A stretch of 64,000 nucleotides of DNA from Marinobacter sp. NP-4(2019) (GTDB lineage Bacteria; Pseudomonadota; Gammaproteobacteria; Pseudomonadales; Oleiphilaceae), in NCBI RefSeq assembly GCF_003994855.1, contig NZ_CP034142.1, positions 3,782,001-3,846,000 on the forward strand, written 5' to 3'. Every line of letters starts with the position of its first letter. The stretch's first letter is position 1. A program made the position numbers and the translations under genes. Below the pieces are notes generated by a model that saw only the letters and a list, made by a program, of their open reading frames with translations, was not told the DNA's origin and ran no database searches. Shown here piece by piece: positions 16,855-26,290 of this stretch.

Positions 16855-18411
16855 TTAGGGAGTGGATTGCGGGGGCACCGCCTGCAGGGAAATATCCGCC
16901 GGTACCCGATCACGTCCCCAACTGCCATGCACCCGTTCGATCACTCGCTGCAGTTCGTCCAGGGGGACGTCCGCCGGCTCACCGCGCTCCAGGGGATCAA
17001 AGTGGAAGATGTACAACCTGGATGCAAACTGCTCAAACGGCAGCGAGGCTTCGCCAAACCGCTCGCCCTTGCGGGCCGTGCTCACCACCACGCCATCACC
17101 CCAGTTCTGGCCACTGTCATTGTTGGGATTGAAGAAATACACCCGCATTACGTCTTCCGGGTCCAGAGCCACCCGCAGGATGGTAATGGCGTGCCACCCG
17201 ATAAATCGCGCGGCGCTGTCAGTAACGGCTACACCGGCCGGCTGCGGATGGATCAGCGGTTGATTACCGTTGTAATACGGGTGGTAGCTGGCATAGAAAT
17301 GGCGCAGAAAGCCTTCGAGATCCTGGAGTTTACCGGTCTCCACATCCACATTGATGGCGAAACCCCGGCCAGCCGACCAGCCATGGAATTCCGGGTTCAC
17401 CCACTGGTGAGGATCGCCCGGGCGATCGACACACAGGCGCCCCATTTCCGCGTAGATGCGGTCCAGATGCGGCACCACCACCAGGGAGACAGGGTCCAGA
17501 TCCAGGGTTATCTCCGAAGCAACCCCACCTTCACTGTAGGCGGATGACACCGGCTTGCCCTCGAAATGCATGATGATTTCATTATCTCGGGCCGCCCAGG
17601 CCACCATTTGCAGCAGGTAGTCGGGGTCGTTGTACGCCCACATGGACAAGGCCCTGGCCGACTGGCAGGTGGGATTATTACCCTGGCCAACCCCCAGGGG
17701 CTGGCCCAGCATATTCATCACTCCCTGAATCAGCCAGGCCCTCGGTTGCGGGCTATAACCGTAAGCCAGCTGGATGCGCTCGCGGGCCTGGGGACAAATC
17801 GATAACAGCACCTGGCGCCACAATGCCGGCGCCACCGGAGGCTGGTAGAGGATGCCCCGCTCCAGCATCAATGACAGACCATATAACCCCTGGGCTGTCT
17901 CTGGGAAGACACCTTCAACTATCAGCTCATGCACAAGCTCCCGGTAGCACAGCAGGCAATCCCGGCCAGTACTGGACAGCCCCAACGCTTCCGTCAACAG
18001 AGTATCCTGATTTTCCAGAATATACCGGACAAACGCCGCGTGATAGGGAGACACCAGCCCGGTGTCATGCATGGAACGGGCAAACCCGGTAGCCTCGCTC
18101 TGCAGCGCTACGGCGTCCATGGACTGCAGCCGGTCTTCGTATACCGGGATACCCGGGTCTTCGCGGCAGGCCTGCGTGGGACCATAAAGACTGGAGATCA
18201 GGCGTTCAGCGCCCTGCCCGGCACCACCAAGATCAATAGTCGGATCAGTCCGGCATAAAGCAATCTGGGTAATCATCCTGCGGACGCTGGTGACCTGGAT
18301 CGGGCGTTGCTGGAGAATGCGCCAGATTTCCTCAATCAGCCGGTCAATCACATGCTCATAGCCGATTTCACGGGCCACATGCTGGATCACGCTACGACTG
18401 ATCAGTGCCAA
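16855..18411 (-). CDS. Conserved protein of unknown function with a possible papain-like Cys-His-Asn triad
   Basis: A 518-aa soluble protein I cannot assign. The N-terminal ~230 residues are largely helical. In the C-terminal half three spaced motifs resemble the papain-fold order: NNPTCQSARALSMW (Cys249 at a helix start), GWHAITIL (His407 on a strand) and FFNPNNDSGQNWG (Asn428 right after a strand). If right, the protein could be a thiol peptidase, amidase or acyl/aminoacyl transferase. The start overlaps the upstream small gene by 10 bp. The operon also holds an ATP-grasp ligase and a ThDP enzyme, so a role in making or trimming an amide-linked product is conceivable but unproven. Confidence 0.6.
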   Translation of the reverse strand: MALISRSVIQHVAREIGYEHVIDRLIEEIWRILQQRPIQVTSVRRMITQIALCRTDPTIDLGGAGQGAERLISSLYGPTQACREDPGIPVYEDRLQSMDAVALQSEATGFARSMHDTGLVSPYHAAFVRYILENQDTLLTEALGLSSTGRDCLLCYRELVHELIVEGVFPETAQGLYGLSLMLERGILYQPPVAPALWRQVLLSICPQARERIQLAYGYSPQPRAWLIQGVMNMLGQPLGVGQGNNPTCQSARALSMWAYNDPDYLLQMVAWAARDNEIIMHFEGKPVSSAYSEGGVASEITLDLDPVSLVVVPHLDRIYAEMGRLCVDRPGDPHQWVNPEFHGWSAGRGFAINVDVETGKLQDLEGFLRHFYASYHPYYNGNQPLIHPQPAGVAVTDSAARFIGWHAITILRVALDPEDVMRVYFFNPNNDSGQNWGDGVVVSTARKGERFGEASLPFEQFASRLYIFHFDPLERGEPADVPLDELQRVIERVHGSWGRDRVPADISLQAVPPQSTP

Positions 18412-18884
18412 CTTGCCCTGTTCACGTTCGGCCTCCCCCCCTCACCAAACAGCAAGCTGAGATTGAGGGCCAGCACCTGGGTCAGGTAATGGTGGGCCTG
18501 TTCCGCAGAAACCGACGGATGCAGAAAATCCCCGGTCGCCACCGCCAACAACCGCAATTCGCTGAGTGCTTCGATGATAACGGTATCGGCATGGGGGCTC
18601 TGCAGTGAACTGGTGCTCAGGTACGGCAAAAGAATGGCGGGTTCGGCCCAGTCAGTCCCCAGGAAGACACCAGCATCTTCCAGCCGTTCCGCACGCGCGA
18701 CCACGGCCGCACAACCTTCTGGCTGCAGCAGTACCCGGCGAACGATATCAATCAGCCGGGGTAGCTTTGCAGGCTTGGCAAAGGGGCGACTGTCTTCCAG
18801 CGCCTCAATCGCGTCATCCAGTCGCTGTACCAGCTTTTCAAAGTTGACGGCCGGTACAGCGCTGCCAGCGTCAGAGTCGCTCAA
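18402..18884 (-). CDS. Small helical protein of unknown function
   Basis: A 160-aa protein, not recognised. It starts MSDSDAGSAVPAVNFEKLVQRLDDAIEAL and appears mostly alpha-helical. There is no signal peptide and no Cys pair. It lies between the ATP-grasp gene (52 bp upstream) and the papain-like gene, overlapping the latter by 10 bp. This implies coupling and a likely physical or functional partnership with that protein. Confidence 0.6.
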   Translation of the reverse strand: MSDSDAGSAVPAVNFEKLVQRLDDAIEALEDSRPFAKPAKLPRLIDIVRRVLLQPEGCAAVVARAERLEDAGVFLGTDWAEPAILLPYLSTSSLQSPHADTVIIEALSELRLLAVATGDFLHPSVSAEQAHHYLTQVLALNLSLLFGEGGRPNVNRASWH

Positions 18885-18936
18885 ACTGTCTTCCTCAGGC
18901 CTGGACCAGGCCCATAGTTAGTAATTCCTGACGGAA

Positions 18937-20169
18937 TTATACATAGAAATCCAGTTCTTCCTGGTGTTTAAGAAGATCCCGCATCACATAGGGATCCTCA
19001 CCGAAGAAGTAGATCAACCCCCAATGGGTACCAAACGCGGTACGCTTGGTAACAGTTTCCTCGACCGGCGGTGTCAACTCATGGGACTCGAAATACTCGT
19101 GGTTTTCGGTCTCCTCGGGCATTTCCAGCTTGCTGACCACCCGACGGCGGGGATAGACACCGAAACAACCGGCATAACCCTTGGCGTCCACCACTTCCTT
19201 CGGGAAAAAAGCCTTCACCTCTTCCTCGGTAGTCTTCGGATCAAATGTCAGTATCAAGCCCTGATAGGCATTAAAGCCGTAAGCCCGCTCCAATAGCTCA
19301 AAGACCTTGAAGCCCGGTGGGCGGTAGGCCACCTCCCCAAAATACATTGTACCGTCACTGGTGACAAAGTACTCCGGGTGTATAAATCCGAACTCTATGT
19401 CGAAGGTCTTGATCAGCTTCTCGATCTCCGCGGTGATCTGCGGGCGATACTTTTCCAGATCTGGCGTGGCCGGCACAAACACCGAATAGCCCAGGGTCAC
19501 GTATTCCGAAATATTGAGGAACGCGACCTTACCCTTGTGGATCCAGGCTTCCACGGCGAACTCCCAGCCGTCCAGGTGGGATTCCATCAACACCGGGAAT
19601 TCCTCCTCCGGAATAGTATCCACTTCATCCGGGGTACGAATCACCCGATGTCCGAGGCAGCCGGCCTTGTCGAAGGCTTTCAGGTGGATCGGGTCATTAG
19701 GGTCACCATCGAGTTTCAACAGTGTCTGGTTGACCCGCTTGAGGAACCGCACCACATCTTCCTTGTCGTGAGCCTCTTCGAAAATACCCACGCGGATGCC
19801 GCCGAGTTGAGCACGGCGCTTCATCAACGCCTTGTCCCGCAACAACATGGCCTGACCAAACAGACGGGGGTTATCCAGCAGCACCGAGTTGATGGCACCT
19901 GCCCACTCCACGGTTTCCTCAAACAGCGGAATGGCCACATTTACCCCCATTTCCTTGAGGGTCTGGGCAATTTCGAAAGAACGATCGTTCAGGCGTTCGA
20001 AATTCCAGGGCACGTAGGGGATATCGTGCTCTTGACAGTACGGTTCAGCCCAATCAGGGGCAACCACGACATACCGGCGATCAAACTTGTCTGCAGCCTC
20101 AACGGCGTTGAGACTCCACCCCAGCAGAGCGATGTATCCTTTGTCCGGATTGAACGTTTGCTCACTCAC
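18937..20169 (-). CDS. ATP-grasp ligase-like protein, first gene of an uncharacterised operon
   Basis: A 410-aa ATP-grasp protein. The GTG start at 20169 is chosen because AAAGGAGAA stands 6 bases before it; the frame upstream runs through the promoter region. Seen: an N-terminal Rossmann-like domain (GYIALLGWSLNAVEAADKF) and a central ATP-binding part with VLMESHLDGWEFAVEAWIHKG. The catalytic end, FIHPEYFVTSDGTMYFGEVAYRPPG, has the metal-binding Glu and the R-x-x-G, while the usual Asn of the E-x-N pattern is Ala. Such enzymes join a carboxylate to an amine or thiol through an acyl phosphate. The substrate is unknown. Four same-strand genes follow. Confidence 0.78.
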   Translation of the reverse strand: MSEQTFNPDKGYIALLGWSLNAVEAADKFDRRYVVVAPDWAEPYCQEHDIPYVPWNFERLNDRSFEIAQTLKEMGVNVAIPLFEETVEWAGAINSVLLDNPRLFGQAMLLRDKALMKRRAQLGGIRVGIFEEAHDKEDVVRFLKRVNQTLLKLDGDPNDPIHLKAFDKAGCLGHRVIRTPDEVDTIPEEEFPVLMESHLDGWEFAVEAWIHKGKVAFLNISEYVTLGYSVFVPATPDLEKYRPQITAEIEKLIKTFDIEFGFIHPEYFVTSDGTMYFGEVAYRPPGFKVFELLERAYGFNAYQGLILTFDPKTTEEEVKAFFPKEVVDAKGYAGCFGVYPRRRVVSKLEMPEETENHEYFESHELTPPVEETVTKRTAFGTHWGLIYFFGEDPYVMRDLLKHQEELDFYV

Positions 20170-20251
20170 GGCAGTTCTCCTTTCAGGGGATGTACCTACT
20201 AAGCTAGAGGTTTCAGTACAAATGGCAAATATTTCGCCCCTGATAAAACAC

Positions 20252-20298
20252 AAAAAGCACCACAAACACTGGTAATTGAACCAGTATCCGTGGTGCTT
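20252..20298 (-). terminator. Rho-independent terminator of mqo
   Basis: On the minus strand AAGCACCAC pairs with GTGGTGCTT, with an inner dyad ACTGGT/ACCAGT, then TTTTGTGTTTT. It lies between the mqo stop and the ATP-grasp gene and should isolate the operon downstream. Confidence 0.85.
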
Positions 20299-20325
20299 CT
20301 ACGGTTTTTAGATTAATTGGGTATA

Positions 20326-21807
20326 TCAGCCCAATTGCAGCGTTGTCAGCGTTCTGTCCCGTACTTTCCGGAGCAGGGACTCATCGTCGACCAGGGACTG
20401 ACCATAGGACGGTACCATTTCTTTCATGCGGTCCCGCCATTCGGCCGTCTTGATCTTGTCAGCAAAACAGCGCTCGATGACGTCAATCATCGCATGGGCC
20501 GCGGTAGAGGCGCCGGGTGATGCCCCCAGCAGGGCCGCCAGCGAGCCGTCTTTCGCCGCCACGATCTCAGTACCGAACTCAAGTTTACCGCCACCGTCGG
20601 GGGTCTGCTTGATGATCTGTACCCGCTGGCCGGCGCTCTGTAGCTTCCAGTTTTGCTCCTGGGCATTCGGGAAGAAGTTGCGCAATGACGCCACACGCTC
20701 AGCGTGGGACTGGAACACCTCACCAATCAGGTAACGGGTCAGGTCCATGTTGGTCCGGCTAACGGAAAGCATCGGACGCAGGTTAGTGGGCTTCACCGAC
20801 CCGAACAGATCGAACACCGAGCCCTGCTTCAGGAACCGTGTGGTAAACCCGGCAAACGGCCCGAACAGCAACGCCGGCTCTCCATTGATGATACGGGTAT
20901 CCAGGTGTGGTACCGACATCGGCGGCGCACCAATGGGCGCCTTGCCATAGACCTTGGAATGGTGCTGTTTGACGACCTCCGGCTCCTGACAGACCAGCCA
21001 CTGGCCACTGACCGGGAAACCGCCGTAACCGCGAGCCTCGTCGATATTGGACTTCTGCAGCATCGGCAGGGCGCCACCACCGGCCCCCAGGAACACAAAG
21101 CCCGCTTCCAGCTTCTTGACCTCACCTGTTTTCTGGTCTTTTACCCGCACCTTCCAGCGACCATTGTCCCTCTTTGCCAGGAAGTGAACCGGGCTGCTGA
21201 GCATCAGTTCAAAATTGGGCGTGCTTTCCAGATACTTGACCATGCTGCGGGTAAGCGAGCCGAAATCAACGTCCGACCCATGCTTGATCCGGGTGGCCGC
21301 GACTGGCTGTGCGGGGTCACGGTGCTTGACCACCAGTGGCATCCACTCAGCCAGATCGTCCGGGGATTCGGTGTATTCCATTTCCCGGAACAGGTGGTGG
21401 GCGCAGAGTTTTTCGTATCGGCGCCGGAGGAACGCCACATCCTTTTCACCCCAGACGAAGCTTTGATGGGGCGTACGATTAATGAACGATGTGGGTTCGG
21501 GCAACATGCCCTGCTCAACCAGATAGGACCAGAATTGCAGCGACACTTCAAAGGAGGCGTTGATCTTCAGCGCCCGCTCGATGGCGACATCACCATCTTC
21601 GGTTTCGGGAGTGTAATTGAGTTCGCAGTAGCCGGCGTGGCCGGTACCTGCGTTGTTCCACCCATCGGTGCTTTCATGGGCAACGTGATCAAGACGTTCC
21701 ACCATGACGATGTCCAGTGATGGGTCCAGTTGCCTGAGCATCATGCCGAGGGTAGCGCTCATGACGCCCCCGCCGACCAGCACTACGTCTGCCTGTCTTA
21801 CGGCCAT
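20326..21807 (-). CDS. mqo: Malate:quinone oxidoreductase
   Basis: A 493-aa membrane-associated FAD enzyme oxidising malate to oxaloacetate and reducing quinone. Seen: the N-terminal FAD motif DVVLVGGGVMSATLGMMLRQL, the ERLDHVAHESTDGWNNAGTGHAGYCELNYTP signature in two adjoining parts, and C-terminal SPGASTAAHAMIDVI. Length is standard. It is monocistronic with its own terminator and divergent from nhaD across 293 bp. Confidence 0.96.
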   Translation of the reverse strand: MAVRQADVVLVGGGVMSATLGMMLRQLDPSLDIVMVERLDHVAHESTDGWNNAGTGHAGYCELNYTPETEDGDVAIERALKINASFEVSLQFWSYLVEQGMLPEPTSFINRTPHQSFVWGEKDVAFLRRRYEKLCAHHLFREMEYTESPDDLAEWMPLVVKHRDPAQPVAATRIKHGSDVDFGSLTRSMVKYLESTPNFELMLSSPVHFLAKRDNGRWKVRVKDQKTGEVKKLEAGFVFLGAGGGALPMLQKSNIDEARGYGGFPVSGQWLVCQEPEVVKQHHSKVYGKAPIGAPPMSVPHLDTRIINGEPALLFGPFAGFTTRFLKQGSVFDLFGSVKPTNLRPMLSVSRTNMDLTRYLIGEVFQSHAERVASLRNFFPNAQEQNWKLQSAGQRVQIIKQTPDGGGKLEFGTEIVAAKDGSLAALLGASPGASTAAHAMIDVIERCFADKIKTAEWRDRMKEMVPSYGQSLVDDESLLRKVRDRTLTTLQLG

Positions 21808-22100
21808 TGGTCTTCACCCTGCTTGGTTTTGAGCCTGTCACCTCTCCACGATCAGCAAAGAGGCCTTTGGGAAGCCAGCAGGGCATGTCGATTCGGGCCC
21901 GGCAACAGCTTCCTGTCCGAATGTGAGGCGCAATTATCCCGGTTTTTGCCCCAAGAATAAATTGCGATAGTCAATGGGTGCGTTTTACCCCCCTTATCGA
22001 CCATAACCCAACAGTCATTTGTACCTACGAACAGTGGCTTGCGACGGGTCAAAGGTCTAAAATCCGCCCGCGTTGATCACAAACCGTCTCAGGATGTCGT

Positions 22101-23351
22101 ATGTCCGGTTTTGAGTTCCTACTGATTTTTCTGGCCGCCCTGGCCCTGCTGGGCGTCATTTTTGAAGACGTTATTCACGTCAACAAGGCCAAGATCACAC
22201 TGTTCTTCGGCACTCTGAGCTGGGTGCTGCTGTTTCTGTTCAGCACAGGGCCTGAGGAAACGACGACTATCTCGGCAGGGCTGGCGGACAGCATCGCCGA
22301 AATTGCCGGGCTCTGGCTGTTCCTGGTAGCGGCCATGACGTTTGTCGCCTACCTGAACAAGAAAGGTATGATCGAAAATGTGGTGTACCTGATCATGCCG
22401 AAACAGGTAAGCGAGAGGAAACTGCTGTTTCTGACCGGTCTATTCTGCTTTATCTTCTCGTCTTTGGCGGACAATATCACCGCCACTTTAGTCTCATGTT
22501 CATTAATTCTTTCCCTGGATCTGGAACTGAAAAAACGCATTCAGTTCACCACACTGGTGGTATTTGCGGTGAACTCTGGCGGCGTATCACTGATCACTGG
22601 TGACGTCACCACGCTGATGATCTTCCTGGCGGACAAGGTGGAAATCCTGACGCTGCTGACCCTTGCCATTCCGGCATCCATTACGGTGTTTATTCTCGCC
22701 ATATTCATGTCGAAGGGGCTGACCGGCACGGTAACCCTGAAAACTTCCGTGAATACTGTGCGCCCCGTCGACGCGGTTATCGGGGTTCTGTTCCTGCTGA
22801 CCATCATTGCGACCATCACCGGCAATGCCTTGTTCAGCATTCCACCGGTGCTGACGTTCCTTTTCGGCCTGTCAATCATGTTCCTGGTGTCGCGCTTCAT
22901 GAGTGATGACAGCGACCTGGACCCGATCCTCGAATACATCCGCGTGATCGAGTTCGAGACCCTGCTGTTCTTCCTGGGGATTCTTTTGCTGGTGGGCATG
23001 CTCAAGGAAATCCATGCCCTGCAATCCCTGGTGGCTATTTATGATGTCCTGCCCCCGGTGGCGGCCAACTACCTGATGGGGATTTTCTCCGCGATTATCG
23101 ACAATGTCCCGCTGACCGCCGCGCTGCTTAAGTCCGGTATAGAGATGAGCTCCGGGGAATGGATGGGGCTGACCTATGCCGTCGGTGTGGGCGGATCGCT
23201 GCTGGTCATCGGTTCGGCCGCAGGCATCGTCGCCATGAGCAAGATTCCCGGGCTGACCTTTGCTACCTATATGCGGTATCTTGGCCACCTTTTGCTGGCA
23301 TACACCCTTGGATACGCAGGGGTGTTCATGCTGGGTCGTTTCATTCACTGA
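22101..23351 (+). CDS. nhaD: Na+/H+ antiporter NhaD
   Basis: A 416-aa inner-membrane antiporter of the NhaD/ion transporter superfamily with about 12 hydrophobic segments. It exports Na+ in exchange for protons and is common in marine and haloalkaliphilic bacteria. Seen: SLADNITATLVSCSLIL and IIDNVPLTAALLKSG, the two repeat motifs with conserved Asp-Asn that carry ion-binding residues. A calcium/sodium exchanger gene follows 9 bp later, so the two probably form a cation-homeostasis operon. Confidence 0.92.
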   Translation: MSGFEFLLIFLAALALLGVIFEDVIHVNKAKITLFFGTLSWVLLFLFSTGPEETTTISAGLADSIAEIAGLWLFLVAAMTFVAYLNKKGMIENVVYLIMPKQVSERKLLFLTGLFCFIFSSLADNITATLVSCSLILSLDLELKKRIQFTTLVVFAVNSGGVSLITGDVTTLMIFLADKVEILTLLTLAIPASITVFILAIFMSKGLTGTVTLKTSVNTVRPVDAVIGVLFLLTIIATITGNALFSIPPVLTFLFGLSIMFLVSRFMSDDSDLDPILEYIRVIEFETLLFFLGILLLVGMLKEIHALQSLVAIYDVLPPVAANYLMGIFSAIIDNVPLTAALLKSGIEMSSGEWMGLTYAVGVGGSLLVIGSAAGIVAMSKIPGLTFATYMRYLGHLLLAYTLGYAGVFMLGRFIH

Positions 23352-23360
23352 GGTTTGATT

Positions 23361-24332
23361 ATGCTGTTGGCAATCGGAGCCATTATTGCCGGTCTGATTC
23401 TATTGGTCTGGAGTGCCGACCGATTTGTTGAAGGTGCTGCCGCTACCGCCAAACATCTGGGCATGCCGTCGTTACTGATTGGCATGGTGATCATTGGTTT
23501 CGGCACCTCAGCCCCGGAACTGGCCGTTTCCGCCATGGCAGCAGCCGATGGCAACCCCGGCCTTGCACTGGGTAACGGCTACGGCTCCAACATCACCAAT
23601 ATTGCCCTGATTGTGGGGCTGACAGCCGTGATTGCCCCCATCGCGGTCCATTCCCAGGTCATTCGCAAGGAATTGCCATTACTGCTGGCGCTGACCGCCA
23701 TTGCCGGGGTGCAACTGCTGGACGGGCAGCTGACACGATTGGATGGCTGGGTTTTGCTGGGCGTATTCGCCGCCGTCATGGGCTGGTCCATCTATCAGGG
23801 CATCAAGGGAAAAGGTGACACGCTGGTGGGCGATACCGATGCGGAACTGATCGCCCATCCGATGCCGCTGAAAGTCGCCCTGATATGGCTGGTGGTTGGT
23901 CTGGTGCTGCTGATTGTCAGCTCCAGGATGCTGGTCTGGGGCGCGGTGACCATCGCCCAGAGCCTGGGCGTCAGTGACCTGATCATCGGTCTGACCATCG
24001 TTGCTATCGGCACCTCACTGCCGGAACTGGCATCGGCATTGGCTGCAGTCAAAAAGAACGAACACGACCTGATTCTCGGCAATATTGTGGGTTCGGGTAT
24101 ATTCAATACGCTGGCCGTGGTCGGCCTGGCAGCAACCATAGAGCCCCTGATCGTTGACCCCGAGGTGCTTTATCGCGACTGGACACTCATGGCCGCGCTC
24201 ACCGCCGGGCTGTTGCTGATGACGGTCGGATTAACCGGAAAACGCAGGCTGGTCAGCCGTTTCGACGGCGCACTGCTGCTGCTGGTTTACGTGAGCTACA
24301 CGGGCTATCTGGCGTCGACCATCATCAGTTGA
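23361..24332 (+). CDS. Calcium/sodium antiporter, CaCA family (YrbG-like)
   Basis: A 323-aa membrane protein with two inverted repeats. The ATG at 23361 is preferred over an in-frame TTG two codons earlier because of GAGG just upstream. The alpha repeats are visible as GFGTSAPELAVSA...GNGYGSNITN and AIGTSLPELASAL...GNIVGSGIFN, each with the essential Glu. It probably exchanges Ca2+ for Na+ or H+. Tandem with nhaD suggests coupled sodium cycling. Confidence 0.92.
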   Translation: MLLAIGAIIAGLILLVWSADRFVEGAAATAKHLGMPSLLIGMVIIGFGTSAPELAVSAMAAADGNPGLALGNGYGSNITNIALIVGLTAVIAPIAVHSQVIRKELPLLLALTAIAGVQLLDGQLTRLDGWVLLGVFAAVMGWSIYQGIKGKGDTLVGDTDAELIAHPMPLKVALIWLVVGLVLLIVSSRMLVWGAVTIAQSLGVSDLIIGLTIVAIGTSLPELASALAAVKKNEHDLILGNIVGSGIFNTLAVVGLAATIEPLIVDPEVLYRDWTLMAALTAGLLLMTVGLTGKRRLVSRFDGALLLLVYVSYTGYLASTIIS

Positions 24333-24340
24333 TCGCAAAA

Positions 24341-24370
24341 GGTGAAGCCGTGGATTCACGCGGCTTCACC
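24341..24370 (-). terminator. Hairpin between convergent yrbG-like gene and plsC
   Basis: Perfect 10-bp arms GGTGAAGCCG / CGGCTTCACC surround a 10-base loop. On the minus strand TTTT follows, so it fits a plsC terminator overlapping its last codons. It may also act on the other strand. Confidence 0.6.
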
Positions 24371-25120
24371 GTCTCCCAATAAGTCTTCCAGGCGGCCACG
24401 TACTTCGGTCATTATCTCCGCGAGATCTTCCTTGCCCTTACCCGACGTATCGATCGGTGCGCCGACCCGGACATCCACCGGCTGTCCCAGGTTGAGACGC
24501 CAGGTCCTGGCCGGCAAAACCCTGTGAATCCCCCTAATCGCCACCGGAACGATCACCGCCTGGGTGTCCAGCGCCAGGTGAAAGCATCCCTTCTTGAAGG
24601 GCAGCAACCGACCATCGGGTGATCGTGTGCCTTCCGGCGCGGCCCAGAGCACGATACCGCTCTCCATCATCGCCCGGGCCTTCTCCAGATCCTTCACGGC
24701 ACGCTGCCGATGGCTCCGGTCGATAGAGGGGAACTCGGCCGCCTTCATCGCCTGCCCCAGCAACGGAATGCTGAACAGCTCCTTCTTGGCCAGCATCCGC
24801 ACCGAGCCGGGCATAGATACAAACGTCACCGGAATATCATAGTGACTGGCGTGGGTACACATAATGATATACCGCCGCCCATCGCCAAAGTCCGGTACCG
24901 CACCCCGGACCGTAAGACTCGCCCGCACCAGTCTCAGCAGGGCTGCTGACCATTCCCGGCAGTACTTGTCGACGATGGGGCGATTCAGCCGACCGAACAA
25001 TGCCCGCAACAGGACCAGCAGGGAATACAACGCCGTCAGGCCCACCGATCCCAGAACCACCCCTGCCCGCCGCAACAACGTCGCCGACTCCGTCAGCGGG
25101 CTCATATTCAGTCTGATCAT
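24356..25120 (-). CDS. 1-acyl-sn-glycerol-3-phosphate acyltransferase (PlsC family)
   Basis: A 254-aa membrane-associated acyltransferase converting lysophosphatidate to phosphatidate. Seen: one N-terminal hydrophobic segment, the catalytic HASHYD (H-x4-D), the substrate motif PSIDRSHR, and APEGTRSPDGRLLPFKKG. It is a PlsC-like protein; bacteria often have several, so the symbol is left open. It lies 9 bp behind msrB on the same strand. Confidence 0.88.
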   Translation of the reverse strand: MIRLNMSPLTESATLLRRAGVVLGSVGLTALYSLLVLLRALFGRLNRPIVDKYCREWSAALLRLVRASLTVRGAVPDFGDGRRYIIMCTHASHYDIPVTFVSMPGSVRMLAKKELFSIPLLGQAMKAAEFPSIDRSHRQRAVKDLEKARAMMESGIVLWAAPEGTRSPDGRLLPFKKGCFHLALDTQAVIVPVAIRGIHRVLPARTWRLNLGQPVDVRVGAPIDTSGKGKEDLAEIMTEVRGRLEDLLGDGEAA

Positions 25121-25129
25121 TCAGGTTCC

Positions 25130-25552
25130 TTATTGGTCCCGAAACACCATGGCAATGGAGTTCAGGCAATACCGCTGGCCGGTGGGAGGGGGGCCGTCGG
25201 GAAAAACATGGCCCAGATGACTGTCACACCGCGGACAGCGGATCTCGGTGCGGGTCATACCCAGGCTGTTGTCCTCAATGTAGCGGATATGTTCCTTATC
25301 GTAGGGCTGGAAGAAACTGGGCCAGCCGGTTCCGGAATCGAACTTGGCGTTGGAGCTGAACAGCGGAAGATCACACAACCGGCAGTGGTAGACCCCCTCT
25401 TTCTTGTTATCCAGCAACGTCCCGCAGAAGGGGTGCTCGGTACCGTGGTCTAGCAGCACCCGGCGCTCTTCCACCGACAGGTCTGCTGACATTTCCTCGA
25501 CCTGTGCCGGGGTCAGTGGTGTCAGGTCGTATCCGGAAGCAGAAACACTCAT
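25130..25552 (-). CDS. msrB: Peptide methionine-(R)-S-oxide reductase MsrB
   Basis: A 140-aa repair enzyme for methionine R-sulfoxide. The start at 25552 (MSVSASGYD) is preceded by TGAGGAGATTG; nine extra in-frame codons upstream would overlap msrA. Zinc-binding CxxC pairs are CRLCD and CPRCD, and the catalytic Cys lies in QRYCLNS. The conserved GTGWPSF is present. Co-transcribed with msrA, giving repair of both stereoisomers. Confidence 0.95.
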   Translation of the reverse strand: MSVSASGYDLTPLTPAQVEEMSADLSVEERRVLLDHGTEHPFCGTLLDNKKEGVYHCRLCDLPLFSSNAKFDSGTGWPSFFQPYDKEHIRYIEDNSLGMTRTEIRCPRCDSHLGHVFPDGPPPTGQRYCLNSIAMVFRDQ

Positions 25553-25562
25553 GACAATCTCC

Positions 25563-26207
25563 TCAGGCTGTGTCGTCATTGCGGTAATCGGGTTTCAGAT
25601 AATCGCCATAGGACTTCACCAGCTTCTCCACCTTCGGTGCGGCAACCGCCATGACGTAGGGCTGATAGGGGTTCTGGGCAGCGAAGTTCTGGTGGTAGGC
25701 CTCGGCCGGGTAGAACGCCTCCAGCGGCTCCAATCTGGTAACGATGGGCTCAGGATAGACGCCGGCAGCATCCAACTGGCGAATGTATGCTTCAACCACG
25801 CGCTTCTGCTCCGGCGTCTCATAGAATACAGCAGAGCGGTATTGGGTCCCGCGATCATGGCCCTGGCGATTTAACTGGGTCGGGTCGTGGGCCACGGAGA
25901 AGAATACTTTCAATAGCTGACCAAAGCTGACTTTGGACGGATCGTAGTGAACATCCACCACTTCGGCATGACCGGTCTGTCCACCGCATACGGCCTCGTA
26001 ATTCGCCGTGTCAGCGCTGCCGCCAGCGTAACCGGACTCGACGTGAGTCACCCCGTCCATCGCCAGGAAAACCGCCTCGACACACCAGAAACAACCGCCC
26101 GCCAGTACAATATGTGCTGCGGGGGAATCGCTGTTCAGATCCTGTTCCGGGTCGGGGAAGCGGCTTCTTGGCACCTCGAGCCCCGGAATATTGCATGATG
26201 TCGCCAT
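25563..26207 (-). CDS. msrA: Peptide methionine-(S)-S-oxide reductase MsrA
   Basis: A 214-aa repair enzyme for methionine S-sulfoxide. The start at 26207 follows GCGGAGGCGATT. The catalytic motif GGCFWCVEAVF is present, then GYAGG, and YHQNFAAQNPYQPYV near the C-terminus. The N-terminal extension before the catalytic domain is as in the longer proteobacterial MsrA. First gene of msrA-msrB-plsC. Confidence 0.95.
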   Translation of the reverse strand: MATSCNIPGLEVPRSRFPDPEQDLNSDSPAAHIVLAGGCFWCVEAVFLAMDGVTHVESGYAGGSADTANYEAVCGGQTGHAEVVDVHYDPSKVSFGQLLKVFFSVAHDPTQLNRQGHDRGTQYRSAVFYETPEQKRVVEAYIRQLDAAGVYPEPIVTRLEPLEAFYPAEAYHQNFAAQNPYQPYVMAVAAPKVEKLVKSYGDYLKPDYRNDDTA

Positions 26208-26290
26208 AATCGCCTCCGCTATCTGCTGTTTTCCTGAACCCCACAAGTGTGGCCCTCAAGTAATCATTTTACCATCAGCGTACGTCCTGT

